64,000 nucleotides of DNA from positions 1-64,000 of the forward strand of contig JAFKES010000079.1 of assembly GCA_017308495.1 (NCBI GenBank), read 5' to 3'. The stretch comes from Afipia sp. Its GTDB lineage: Bacteria > Pseudomonadota > Alphaproteobacteria > Rhizobiales > Xanthobacteraceae. A program made the translations under genes and the position numbers. The notes beneath the pieces were generated by a model, which saw only the letters and a program-made list of their open reading frames with translations, made no database searches and was not told where the DNA came from. Shown piece after piece: positions 34,916 through 44,353 of this stretch. Each line of letters begins with the position of its first letter. The stretch's first letter is position 1.

Positions 34916-35947
34916 TCAACGTTTCCCTATGGGACCGGGCTTAGCATCAACCTCGATCGTCACCGGCATGCCCTGGCGCAAAGCGGTGTCATGATCGGCT
35001 TCGTCGATGACGATGCGCAGGCGATACACCAGGTCCGTGCGCAAATCCGTCGTCTCCACCGTCTTGGGTGTAAATTCGGCGCGCGGTGAGATAAAGCCGA
35101 TCTGACCGCGATAAATCTTTCCCGCAGAATCGCTCTTAACACGCACCGCGGTGCCGGGCGCGATCCGCCCCAAATCCGGCTCACCGATGTAAGCGCGCAC
35201 GTACACAGGCTTGTCCAGACTCAGGCTGTAGACCGTGCTCTGGCTCGCAACCATACTGCCGGGTTCACGTACCCGCGCGATAACGGTTCCGTCACTGGGT
35301 GCCATCAATTCGGTATCCGCAAGAGAGATAGTGGCTTGCGCCTGTGCTGCTTGCGCGGCAGCGAGACGTCCGGCCGCAGCGGCGATGTCCTCCTCGCGAA
35401 AACCTTCGAATGCCTGCGACAGCGCAGCCTTGGCTGCCTCAACGCTAGCGGCTGCCTGGTCTCGAGCCGTGCGGGCGGCGTCGGCTGCGCGCTGGGTAGT
35501 GGACCCTGACGCAAGCAGACTGCTTTGACGCTGATAGTTGCGCTCAGCGTCAATGGCGACAACCTGCGCCTGTTTGAGCGCCTCTCGCGCCTGGGTAATT
35601 TCCTGCGGACGCAAACCGCGGCGCAGTTTGGCGAGTTCTGCCTGCGCCACCTGCACCTGAGCCTGCGCTGCAGCAAGTGCAGCACGATAGGGCTGCGCAT
35701 CAAGAGCGGCCAGGCGTGTGCCGGCGCTGACGGCATCGCCCTCATCGAAAGCCATTTGAGCCACGCGCCCAGGCTGACGAAAGGCCAATTGCACCTCGCG
35801 GATGTCGACGTTGCCATAGAGGCGTAGCAGGTCAGTATTCTTGTTGGTGCGCTGTATCCATAAGAACGCAGCACCAAGACCCAGGACGAAAACCGCCCCG
35901 AAGACGATCGCCAGTTTCGCGGTGCGAGAGGAAGCAATTTTGATCAT
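34916..35947 (-). CDS. HlyD-family periplasmic adaptor (YbhG-like)
   Basis: 343 aa with one N-terminal anchor helix (about 11-30), then GNVDIREVQLAFRQPGRVAQM. A lipoyl half follows, a long Ala/Gln-rich coiled coil (about 80-205), the second lipoyl half (LMAPSDGTVIARVREPGSMV) and a beta-barrel. This is the usual YbhG layout. It is the first gene of the four-gene export operon, about 90 bases after the divergent-looking but co-oriented TetR gene. Confidence 0.92.
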   Translation of the reverse strand: MIKIASSRTAKLAIVFGAVFVLGLGAAFLWIQRTNKNTDLLRLYGNVDIREVQLAFRQPGRVAQMAFDEGDAVSAGTRLAALDAQPYRAALAAAQAQVQVAQAELAKLRRGLRPQEITQAREALKQAQVVAIDAERNYQRQSSLLASGSTTQRAADAARTARDQAAASVEAAKAALSQAFEGFREEDIAAAAGRLAAAQAAQAQATISLADTELMAPSDGTVIARVREPGSMVASQSTVYSLSLDKPVYVRAYIGEPDLGRIAPGTAVRVKSDSAGKIYRGQIGFISPRAEFTPKTVETTDLRTDLVYRLRIVIDEADHDTALRQGMPVTIEVDAKPGPIGKR

Positions 35948-36035
35948 CGCATGCGTCCCATCCGCTCAATTCCAACGAGCTTTATGGTGCGCTGGTTCGA
36001 CGTTGGCTCGCCGAGAGCATGGACGTAGAGAGCTT

Positions 36036-36644
36036 TCATTGCGCCGCTTCAATGCCGCGGCGATAGATGGCAAACACGGCTGGTGCCTCGCGACGAATCC
36101 GATTGACCTTGCCGGCCAACAATGACTGCATGACCAATCCTTGGATGGTACCAATGAACAGCACGGCGGCAGCATCCACGTCCAGTTCCGCGTCCAACTC
36201 GCCATGCGCCTTGCCTTCTTCCATCAAGCGGCGCAGTCGCTGTTCGTATTGACGGATTAAGGTCTGCACCATGCGCTTCGCGAGCGTCTCGCCAGAGCGC
36301 TGTAGCTCCCCGAACAGCATGCGTGGCACGCCAGGATGTTTGGCCACGAAGTCGATATGCGTCATGAACATGGCTTCGAGCGCCGCAACAGGGGATGCGG
36401 CGCCTTCGGCCGCCTTGTCCACGCTGATCAGCAACCGTTCGCTGACCCAGGACATCGTTGCTTCCAGGATCGCGTCCTTGTTGGGGAAGTGACGAAATAG
36501 CGCACCCTGCGTCAAACCCATCCGATCAGCGATAGCCGCGGTCGTGATCTCGGCCGGATTTTGCTGGGCTGCCAGGTCGACCACGGCTTGCACTGTGGCG
36601 GCTCGGCGCTCGTCGGCGGGCAGGTATTGAGAGCGATCATTCAC
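36036..36644 (-). CDS. TetR-family regulator 2 (CecR-like context)
   Basis: 202 aa from GTG 36644, downstream of GGAG; this start matches the first TetR paralogue in length and N-terminus (NDRSQYLPADERR against ISRSAYLSAEERR). The HTH is at about 37-60 (TTAAIADRMGLTQGALFRHF) and the ligand domain has HPGVPRMLFGELQRSGETLAK. In E. coli the ybhGFSR operon is also headed by a TetR protein, CecR/YbiH. The operator-like site at 36662 lies 18 bases upstream, so autoregulation is likely. Confidence 0.92.
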   Translation of the reverse strand: MNDRSQYLPADERRAATVQAVVDLAAQQNPAEITTAAIADRMGLTQGALFRHFPNKDAILEATMSWVSERLLISVDKAAEGAASPVAALEAMFMTHIDFVAKHPGVPRMLFGELQRSGETLAKRMVQTLIRQYEQRLRRLMEEGKAHGELDAELDVDAAAVLFIGTIQGLVMQSLLAGKVNRIRREAPAVFAIYRRGIEAAQ

Positions 36645-36661
36645 GATCTGGAACTCCAAAA

Positions 36662-36683
36662 AGCAGGTGATTTGTTACTATCT
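36662..36683. promoter_or_regulatory. TetR operator-like site, half conserved
   Basis: The right half TTACTATCT is identical to the perfect operator at 24339, the spacer is 4 bp, and the left half (AGCAGGTGA) matches 5 of 9. It lies just upstream of the TetR 2 start on the minus strand. Confidence 0.6.
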
Positions 36684-36921
36684 TAGCACTCAAAATAACC
36701 TTTATGGAAGAAAGAGAATTTGGTTATTCGGCACGGGATTGAGTCTGGTTTTGATGTTCGGGAATGAGCGGTTTGGTTCGGAGTGGTTTGTGGCGTCGTT
36801 ACGGCTCAAGCCGTATCGAAGAGCTCTTGTGCCGACGTCAGTCAGGAAGCGAGCCGTGCGCACTGATGCCAGAAACGGTTATCTGATGAGATGTGGGTTG
36901 CATATCCTAGTATGATCTATA

Positions 36922-36943
36922 AGATAGTAACAGATTACTCGCT
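36922..36943. promoter_or_regulatory. TetR operator-like site before phaC
   Basis: AGATAGTAA-CAGA-TTACTCGCT: the left half is identical to the operator at 24339 and the right half matches 7 of 9, with the same 4-bp spacing. It ends 18 bases before the phaC start, in a position to repress the PHA genes. The remaining bases between 36684 and 36921 show no gene. Confidence 0.68.
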
Positions 36944-36961
36944 AATTAAAAAGAGCTGGAG

Positions 36962-38722
36962 ATGAACACTGTTGACATGGTCAACGAGCTCGCACCGACT
37001 TCGTCTGAAAGTACGCCGCCCGATACCTTGGATGCGGTTGCGAACGCCTGGCGGGCGCGAGGCACCGGCGGGTTGTCGCCGGCGGCGGGCTTGTTGGCGT
37101 GGTACGATTGGGCTCTGCACCTGAGTCTTTCGCCGGGCAAGCAGCGCAACCTGCTGGAAAAGGGGCTGCACAAGCAGCAGCGACTTGCGCGTTATGCAGT
37201 GCGAGCGGCAAGCGCACGCGACTGCCCGACTTGCATTGAGCCGCTGGAGCAGGATCGGCGGTTCGCCGATCCTGCCTGGCAGCAATGGCCCTTCAACGTG
37301 ATCCACCAGAGCTTCTTGCTGCAGCAGCAATGGTGGCATAACGCCACCACCGGCGTGCGCGGCGTGTCCAGCCATCACGAGAGATTGGTCACTTTCGCCG
37401 GGCGGCAGTGGCTCGACATGTGGTCGCCGGCCAATTTCATTTGGACCAACCCCGAGGTACTGCGCGCCATTACGGACAGCGGTGGCGTCAGTCTGTGGCG
37501 CGGTGCAATGAATTTCCTTGACGATGCGCGGCGTCTTGCGCTGGATGGTACGCCAGCAGGGGTCGAAAGGTTCGAGGTTGGCAAGGACGTGGCGGTCACG
37601 CCAGGAAAGGTGGTGTACCGCAACCACCTGATCGAGCTGATCCAATACACACCCACGACGCCCGATGTGCATGCCGAGCCGGTCCTGATCGTGCCGTCCT
37701 GGATCATGAAGTACTACATCCTCGACCTGTCGCCGCACAATTCGATGGTGAAGTATCTGGTCGGCCAAGGGCATACGGTTTTCATTATTTCATGGAGAAA
37801 CCCGACCGCGGTCGATCGTGACCTCAGCCTGGACGACTACCGGCGGTTGGGGGTCATAGACGCATTGGATGCGGTTACGGCCATTGTCCCCGAGCGTAAG
37901 GTGCAAGCGGTCGGCTATTGCCTGGGCGGTACCTTGTTGGCGATCGCTGCTGCTGCGATGGCGCGCGATGGTGACGAACGTCTGCAAAGTTTGACGCTGC
38001 TGGCGTCTGAGACCGATTTTCGTGAATCTGGCGAGATCGCGCTTTTCATCGACGAGAGCCAACTGGCGTGGCTCGAGGCCGGCATGTGGGACAAGGGTTA
38101 TCTTGACGGCAGGCAGATGGCTGGCGCGTTCCAGATGCTCAATTCGCGTGACCTGATCTGGTCGCGACAGGTTCGCGAATACCTGTTGGGTGAGCGGCAA
38201 GTCTTCAACGATCTGATGGCCTGGAATGCCGACGTGACTCGCATGCCGTATCGCATGCACAGCGAGTACCTGCGGCAACTGTATCTGCGCAACGATCTGG
38301 CAGAGGGACGCTATCAGGTCGACGGGAGGCCGGTGGCGCTCGCCGACATCGACGTGTCCATGTTCATCGTCGGCACGGTGCGCGACCACGTCGCGCCCTG
38401 GCCCTCTGTGTACAAGATGCACCTGCTCAGTGATGCGGAGTTGACCTTCGTGCTCACCAGCGGCGGGCACAACGCCGGCGTGGTCAGCGAGCCGGGGCAT
38501 CCCCGGCGCAGCTTCCAGATTGCCACCCGTGCCGCCGGCAAGCGCTACGTCGATCCGCAGATGTGGCGCGCCGAGACTCCTTTGCACGAGGGTTCCTGGT
38601 GGCCGGCCTGGCAGCAGTGGTTGGCGCAGCGCTCGGCCGGGCGCGTAGCGCCACCTGCCATGGGCGGCAGCACGTACACACCACTTGGCGACGCGCCCGG
38701 GACATACGTGGCAATGACGTGA
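36962..38722 (+). CDS. phaC: Class I poly(3-hydroxyalkanoate) synthase
   Basis: 586 aa cytosolic polymerase that joins (R)-3-hydroxyacyl-CoA into PHA at the granule surface. It has the PhaC N-terminal domain (LTFAGRQWLDMWSPANF-like region near 143-162) and an alpha/beta-hydrolase domain. The lipase-box Cys is Cys320 in GYCLGG, the Asp is in GTVRDHVAPW and the His in TSGGHNAGV. Length and motifs fit class I enzymes. It is followed by a phasin-like gene and a broken phaB. The TetR-like operator upstream suggests co-regulation with the export genes, which is unusual for phaC. Confidence 0.95.
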   Translation: MNTVDMVNELAPTSSESTPPDTLDAVANAWRARGTGGLSPAAGLLAWYDWALHLSLSPGKQRNLLEKGLHKQQRLARYAVRAASARDCPTCIEPLEQDRRFADPAWQQWPFNVIHQSFLLQQQWWHNATTGVRGVSSHHERLVTFAGRQWLDMWSPANFIWTNPEVLRAITDSGGVSLWRGAMNFLDDARRLALDGTPAGVERFEVGKDVAVTPGKVVYRNHLIELIQYTPTTPDVHAEPVLIVPSWIMKYYILDLSPHNSMVKYLVGQGHTVFIISWRNPTAVDRDLSLDDYRRLGVIDALDAVTAIVPERKVQAVGYCLGGTLLAIAAAAMARDGDERLQSLTLLASETDFRESGEIALFIDESQLAWLEAGMWDKGYLDGRQMAGAFQMLNSRDLIWSRQVREYLLGERQVFNDLMAWNADVTRMPYRMHSEYLRQLYLRNDLAEGRYQVDGRPVALADIDVSMFIVGTVRDHVAPWPSVYKMHLLSDAELTFVLTSGGHNAGVVSEPGHPRRSFQIATRAAGKRYVDPQMWRAETPLHEGSWWPAWQQWLAQRSAGRVAPPAMGGSTYTPLGDAPGTYVAMT

Positions 38723-38831
38723 CATGGCCACCCGCGGCGGAGACAGAACTGCCGCGGTTTGATCGGGCCACCTCGCAAGGAATGGCCCACACCTGCCCCC
38801 ATGGGGCACAACGTGACCGTGGAGCACTGCA

Positions 38832-39275
38832 ATGAACAACGAACTGCCCATCCAACTCTACAAGGCCAATGCCGAGCTACAGCTACAGATCACCCGTTTG
38901 CTGCAAGAGAGCGGACATTGCTGGCTAGAAGCCATGCAACAGCTCAGCGCTGGTAGCGTAGAGGAGACCACCGCACGCATCCAGGGTCTCCAGCAGGCGG
39001 CAGACTGGCAGGCGCTCGCAACCTTGCCGTCCGAGGTGTTCCGGTGCCTGTATCAGGGCCGCGTTGGCGATGCCCAAGCAATCGCTCAAACGACCGCCAA
39101 GAGCCAGGCCGCCTTTGTCGATGGCCTGCGCCAGGCGCTCACGACTTGGCAGGGATCTGTATCCGAGGCATTCGGTACCAGCGGTGACTCAGCTCCCTTT
39201 GTGCAGCTTTTTCAACCATGGGCACAGCCCTGGTCGGCGCCAGCCGCGACGCCCCAGAGCAAGGCCGAAAAGTGA
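38832..39275 (+). CDS. Phasin-like PHA granule protein
   Basis: 147 aa, almost entirely helical and rich in Gln and Ala: LYKANAELQLQITRLLQESG, then LEAMQQLSAG, then TTAKSQAAFVDGLRQAL. A short Pro-rich tail follows. Size, composition and place between phaC and phaB fit a phasin (PhaP/phasin_2 type), which coats granules. There is no signal peptide or membrane helix. The family call rests on context and helix pattern rather than on a diagnostic motif. Confidence 0.7.
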   Translation: MNNELPIQLYKANAELQLQITRLLQESGHCWLEAMQQLSAGSVEETTARIQGLQQAADWQALATLPSEVFRCLYQGRVGDAQAIAQTTAKSQAAFVDGLRQALTTWQGSVSEAFGTSGDSAPFVQLFQPWAQPWSAPAATPQSKAEK

Positions 39276-39285
39276 GGAGGTCACT

Positions 39286-39717
39286 ATGAGTACCTCTCGG
39301 CGAACGGCCCTGGTGACCGGAGGCAACCGGGGATTGGGCGCCGCTATCGCCCGTGCTCTGCACGATGCCGGCCACCGCGTGATCGTCACGCATACGCCGG
39401 GCAACACCACGATTGACCAGTGGCAGCAAGCGCAAGCAGCACAGGGTTATATATTCGCCGCCTACGGGGTGGATGTGTCCGAATATGAATCGACGCAGGA
39501 ACTGGCGCGGCGCATCCATGCCGATGGTCATCGGTTCGATATCCTGATGAAACAACGCCGGCATTACCCGCAATGCCACGCTGCGCAAGCTCGACAAGGA
39601 TTGAAGCCGCCGCCCAAGCCGCCGGTATTCGATCCCACGATCGCGAAGTTCTATGAAAGCCCGACCACAGCAAACTATGACACCCGCCATCATCAAGGCC
39701 GCTGCTGTCCGGTATAG
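39286..39717 (+). pseudogene. phaB: Truncated, frameshifted acetoacetyl-CoA reductase gene
   Basis: The 5' part encodes a normal SDR N-terminus (RTALVTGGNRGLGAAIARAL, the TGxxxGxG site). At about 39545 the frame shifts: after FDIL the family sequence NNAGITRNATLRKLDKD continues in the next frame and ends at TGA near 39601. The catalytic Ser-Tyr-Lys half is missing. What follows in the original frame (PPPKPPVFDPTIAKFYE) is unrelated. The cluster therefore depends on another reductase in the cell to supply monomer. Confidence 0.85.
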
Positions 39718-39740
39718 CAGGGGCGAGGATCAACAGAGCC

Positions 39741-40118
39741 ATGACCGATAGACCGTTCCCGATCACGATCGCCGCCATTGTTGCTGTGATCTTCGGTATC
39801 CTGACCATCATCTCGGGCGGGCGTGCATTGTTTGGCGGAGTGGACATGGGGGCAGTCGTGCCCTTCGTCCTGAAGTTCAATTTCGTCGCCGGCTTTGCCT
39901 ATGTGCTGGCGGGCATCGGGCTGTGGCGCATGGCGAGGTGGGCGGGGGCGCTGTCCGTCGTGATCGCGGTGGCGACTGCGGTGATGTTCGCCGCCTTCCT
40001 GTGGCATGTCTGGCATGGTGGCGCCTATGAGGTGCGCACCCTGGGCGCCATGTCGCTGCGCCTCGTCGTCTGGATCGTCATCGCGACTATCGCGATTAAA
40101 CGCGGATTGCGCCGCTGA
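39741..40118 (+). CDS. Four-helix membrane protein, paralogue of the 29466-29906 gene
   Basis: 125 aa with four hydrophobic helices and short loops. It shares the SGGRALF, VPFVL-FNF, AGFAY, RWAG and MSLR positions with its paralogue at 29466, but has the G+C-rich codon use of this part of the cargo. The paralogue is A+T richer, so the two copies probably came from different donors. Function unknown. Confidence 0.65.
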   Translation: MTDRPFPITIAAIVAVIFGILTIISGGRALFGGVDMGAVVPFVLKFNFVAGFAYVLAGIGLWRMARWAGALSVVIAVATAVMFAAFLWHVWHGGAYEVRTLGAMSLRLVVWIVIATIAIKRGLRR

Positions 40119-40156
40119 CCGGCGACGGCAGAAAAATCGTCGTGAAAAGCCCGAAG

Positions 40157-40861
40157 CTAGACGGCCCGGCCAATAAGGGCGCCGATCACAGCGGTCGATG
40201 CCATGGCAACAGCGCCCCAGAACACGACCCGAAAAGTGGGTTTCCATATGCTGGCGCCGCCCGCTTGCGCGCCAATGGTCCCAAGGGCGGCAAGCCCGAT
40301 GAGGCAGGCGATCGACACCGTCCAGACGGTTGTTCCTGCCGGTGAAAGCAGAGCGATAACCAACGGCAACGCAGCGCCGGATGCGAATGTCGCCGCGGAC
40401 GTGAAAGCTGCCTGAACCGGCCTGGCCATCATGTGGCTCGACAGTCCGAGCTCATCCCTCGCATGCGCCGCGAACGCGTCTTTCGCCATCATCTGCTCGG
40501 CAACCTGCCGGGCCAGTTCGGGCGTCACGCCACGCTCCTCATAGATCTTTGCCAGTTCCTCCAGCTCTGCTTCAGGCTGCGTGGACAGTTCGTAACGCTC
40601 ACGCGCCATGTCGGCTTCTTCCGTGTCAGCCTGGGAACTGACCGATACGTATTCACCCGCTGCCATCGACATCGCTCCGGCCACCAGCCCGGCGACACCG
40701 GCAACGAGGATATCATGAGACGTTGCTGTTGCAGCGGCGACGCCGACGATCAGGCTCGACGTCGAAATCAGACCGTCATTGGCTCCCAGCACCGCGGCAC
40801 GAAGCCAGCCTATTCGTTCGATCAGATGGTTTTCTTTGTGAAGGGTGCGCATGGGCTGCAT
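40157..40861 (-). CDS. VIT1/CCC1-family Fe/Mn transporter
   Basis: 234 aa. Helix 1 contains WLRAAVLGANDGLISTSSLIVGVAAA, and helix 2 ends GAMSMAAGEYVSVSSQADTEEAD; both are hallmark segments of the family. A cytosolic Glu-rich helical domain (PEAELEELAKIYEERG) corresponds to the VIT metal-binding domain, and three C-terminal helices follow. In plants and yeast these proteins move Fe or Mn into vacuoles; bacterial members probably export or store excess iron or manganese. It is a single-gene unit here. Confidence 0.9.
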   Translation of the reverse strand: MQPMRTLHKENHLIERIGWLRAAVLGANDGLISTSSLIVGVAAATATSHDILVAGVAGLVAGAMSMAAGEYVSVSSQADTEEADMARERYELSTQPEAELEELAKIYEERGVTPELARQVAEQMMAKDAFAAHARDELGLSSHMMARPVQAAFTSAATFASGAALPLVIALLSPAGTTVWTVSIACLIGLAALGTIGAQAGGASIWKPTFRVVFWGAVAMASTAVIGALIGRAV

Positions 40862-41071
40862 TCCTGAATAGGCTTAAGGTTTCGGAGGAAATGGCGGACG
40901 CCCGCCAACAAGACCTTTTCGTTCCGTCGCAACGAACGCTGTCGTTCAAAAGTGTATAGACTTCGATTACGGGCATCCTGCGGATGCAAGTCAACGTGAT
41001 TTCAGTTGCCCGATAGCAGGCGACAGTATCGTTGCCGCAATCGATGTGACCAAGACCCCACCCAGGATCCC

Positions 41072-41965
<894 letters not shown>

Positions 41966-42019
41966 GCGAACACGGATCACATCCACTCACGGATCATGGG
42001 TGTGTCGCAATCCAGTCGA

Positions 42020-42580
42020 TTACGCTGCGCGCGGCCCCGGATCATCATCATCGGGATTGATGGGCTCCTTGATCGACCGTTCCGGAATAATTTTACGTTG
42101 AAGCGCGAACGAGATAACGGGCACTTCTACGCCAGTCGTGGATTCTGCCTTCGGCAAGGTTTCTCGACGCAGTCGATTTTTTCGATCTTCGGCCTCCGGC
42201 TGATATAAAACGGCGTCGAGAGTAATTGTTTCGACCCTGTTACCCGAGCACTCGACAACAATTGTCTCACCCCGCATTAATCCCAGCAGCGCGAGACCGC
42301 GAAGCGATGTAATCGAAAGACAGCGGTCGGGATATGCGTCCTCGCCACCATATGTGAGAATTTGGTTCTTTGATCGCTGGCCATTGGTCGTAAAGTCAAT
42401 ACGACTGTTGATGGTTGCTACTTGCGGATCGAGATCTTCGTGAAAGGCAACCATCACTGTCGATAGCTTTTTACGTAGCAGACGCAAGAACAAGTCGTCT
42501 CGATTGGCGCTGCGGTCGAGCAGAGTCTCCAGGATCGTAAAATCCTTGGCCGTTAGAAAATAGTGCCCCGTCTTGGGCAT
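42020..42580 (-). CDS. GreA/Rnk-type FKBP-like domain protein
   Basis: 186 aa from ATG 42580. Residues 1-50 (FLTAKDFTILETLLDRSANR) correspond to the N-terminal helical part of Rnk-like proteins. The central region, with CLSITSLRGLALLGLMRGETIVVEC, matches the GreA/Rnk C-terminal domain, where ISILSPLGTALLG is usual. A 60-residue charged tail follows (PINPDDDDPGPRAA). The family can bind RNA polymerase near its secondary channel. It lies close to a second Rnk-like gene and a PTS IIA-like gene in a stress-type cluster. Confidence 0.68.
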   Translation of the reverse strand: MPKTGHYFLTAKDFTILETLLDRSANRDDLFLRLLRKKLSTVMVAFHEDLDPQVATINSRIDFTTNGQRSKNQILTYGGEDAYPDRCLSITSLRGLALLGLMRGETIVVECSGNRVETITLDAVLYQPEAEDRKNRLRRETLPKAESTTGVEVPVISFALQRKIIPERSIKEPINPDDDDPGPRAA

Positions 42581-42644
42581 GGCAGTTCTCCGCCTCACCG
42601 CGCCATGAAGCGCGGCGAATCGAGATAGAGCCGCTTATTGAAAG

Positions 42645-42696
42645 ATCGCCCCCTGGCCCCGGCGTGCGTCTCGCTGACGCCGCGCCAGGGGCTAAG
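42645..42696. terminator. Strong hairpin between the two Rnk-like genes
   Basis: CCCCTGGC / GCCAGGGG outer stem with an inner GGCGT / ACGCC stem and a loop of about 11 bases. There is no clean T tract on either strand, so it could act in RNA stability rather than termination. Confidence 0.4.
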
Positions 42697-42751
42697 AGCC
42701 TGCGATCAGGCACCCCGTACGGACAATCACCCCGCCGCAAGTTTGCGAGAT

Positions 42752-43171
42752 TCAGACGGTCGCGGGAGAGACAGGCTGCTCTACGTCCACCACCGTCAGC
42801 TCATGCTTTCGCCCATCGCGTGTCGTCCATGTGATCGACTGCCCGGTCGACAAACCAATGAGCGCGGTGCCGATTGGCGTCAGTATCGATATCCTGTTTG
42901 CAGAAATATCCGCCTCGGCGGGGAATACCAGCGCAACGCGCCTGTTCTGCCCCGCATCCCACCGGAATTCGACCATTGAGCCCATCTGAACGACGTTGGT
43001 CGGCACCGAGCCGGCATCCGTTACCTCAGCCCGATCCATTTCGGATTGAAGTTCTTCGGCGACGTCGGGAAACCTGTTGACCGCGCCGATAGCGAGGTCG
43101 GTAAGGCGCTTATGGTCGATATCGCTGACGATAATTCTGGGTTTGCTATCGCGATTTAGAGACTTTGCCAT
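42752..43171 (-). CDS. Rnk, nucleoside diphosphate kinase regulator-like protein
   Basis: 139 aa from ATG 43171. The N-terminal part is KPRIIVSDIDHKRLTDLAIGA and EELQSEMDRAEVTD; the C-terminal FKBP-like domain has VALVFPAEADISANRISILTPIGTALIGLSTGQ. This is the standard Rnk layout. It is a GreA-fold protein that binds RNA polymerase and affects nucleotide metabolism. Its end is 171 bases from the neighbouring hairpin gene, on the same strand as that gene and the DUF1993 gene. Confidence 0.87.
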   Translation of the reverse strand: MAKSLNRDSKPRIIVSDIDHKRLTDLAIGAVNRFPDVAEELQSEMDRAEVTDAGSVPTNVVQMGSMVEFRWDAGQNRRVALVFPAEADISANRISILTPIGTALIGLSTGQSITWTTRDGRKHELTVVDVEQPVSPATV

Positions 43172-43239
43172 GGCGCAGGACACTCTTTCGCGGTGTATGC
43201 GGTTCACCAGTGCGGCATGCACCGATCGCTTGACTGCTA

Positions 43240-43746
43240 TCACGGATCGCCGAGAAAATCGCGCTTGCCGATCTCGACGCCGTTATGACGTAGGATATTG
43301 TAGGCGGTCGTAGTATGGAAATAGACGTTTGGCATCGAGTGTCCGAGCAGCAGCTGCAAGCCTTTGTAGTGGGTTTCCTTGCCAGAAACTGGAAGCACGA
43401 CGTTCTTGTCCTCGGTACCGTCGATCTGCTCCGGCGGCACGCTTTGAATAAACGCGATCGTCTTGGAAATACGCAATTTGAGTTCCGCCAAGGTCTTTTC
43501 GTCGTCCTTGTAGACCGGCACATTCATTCCCGCCAGGCGAGCCACCACACTCCTGCTCTTATCACAGGCGATCTGCACCTGCTTCGAGAACGGAAACATA
43601 TCGGGAAACAGACGCCACTCCATCAGTGCGGAAACGGCGATTCGCTTGGCGTCGATATGGGCCTGCGCCTTATCCAAAATGTTTGACAAATTGCCGAGAG
43701 TGTTGGCGAGCCGCGGCACGCTGGCCTGGTACATTGAGATTGTCAT
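43240..43746 (-). CDS. DUF1993-family protein
   Basis: 168 aa from ATG 43746 (SMYQASVPRLANTLGNLSNIL). It is a helical-bundle protein of the DinB-like superfamily. Family blocks are LFPDMFPFSKQVQIACDKSR, ARLAGMNVPVYKDDEKTLAEL and the C-terminal HTTTAYNILRHNGVEIGKRDFLG. Function is unknown; DinB-like folds often bind metals through three His. The A+T content is higher than in the tra genes. The reading frame continues upstream into the broken xdhC without a convincing start. Confidence 0.82.
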   Translation of the reverse strand: MTISMYQASVPRLANTLGNLSNILDKAQAHIDAKRIAVSALMEWRLFPDMFPFSKQVQIACDKSRSVVARLAGMNVPVYKDDEKTLAELKLRISKTIAFIQSVPPEQIDGTEDKNVVLPVSGKETHYKGLQLLLGHSMPNVYFHTTTAYNILRHNGVEIGKRDFLGDP

Positions 43747-43838
43747 GTTGGAGCACTCATAAAACGGACGAGATAGCGAATGAGGAACTCTTACGCCGCC
43801 TTGGCTTCGATGTCGGGCAGCCGCAGTGTTGCGGTGAT

Positions 43839-44114
43839 CTAGCCTATGATAGACACCGCGATCTCGGCTGGCGACACCGCGCCGATGTCGAACCCGAGGT
43901 AATGACGTCGAGCGCCTCGGAGACAACGGCACCGTCGACGCAACCGCCAGCGACCGAGCCGAGAAACGAGCCTTGGTCGTTGATGGCGAGGCTGGAGCCG
44001 GCCGGATGCGGAGCCGACCCACAGGGTCTCGACCACGATGGTAAGCGCGACGCCGCGACCGGCCTTGTGCCCATCTTCGGCGGCTTTGAGAATGTCCCGA
44101 TCGGTGTTGAGCAT
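43839..44114 (-). pseudogene. XdhC/CoxI-family gene fragment, frameshifted
   Basis: It starts at ATG 44114 with NTDRDILKAAEDGHKAGRGVALTIVVET, then loses frame at about residue 30. The adjacent frame then gives GSAPHPAGSSLAINDQGSFLGSVAGGCVDGAVVSEALDVI, the Cys-containing XdhC core, before shifting again. The second half is missing. XdhC inserts molybdenum cofactor into xanthine dehydrogenase-type enzymes; none is encoded nearby. It is a decayed passenger. Confidence 0.82.
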
Positions 44115-44353
44115 GATATCCTCCTTAAGTGACGGCGGAGAGAGGTCAGGCTATGAACCGGAGCGCACTGTTCGGTGCAGATTATCCTGGGCTCGGTGAG
44201 AAAAAGAGATTTTGCCGGCGAGCCTCGTATTCGACAATTGTGGTCGATAGCACGATAAGATATATCTTGTATGTTTCTTTTTATGCGAAGGGAAGCCCTA
44301 TCAGCCCAGGATGGTCACCATGATTGTTGGGTGGATGGACACCGCCCTATCGC

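Noticed and set aside
43626..44132. Plus-strand frame opposite the DUF1993/xdhC region
   Set aside because: Antisense shadow; the minus strand carries recognisable DUF1993 and XdhC sequence.
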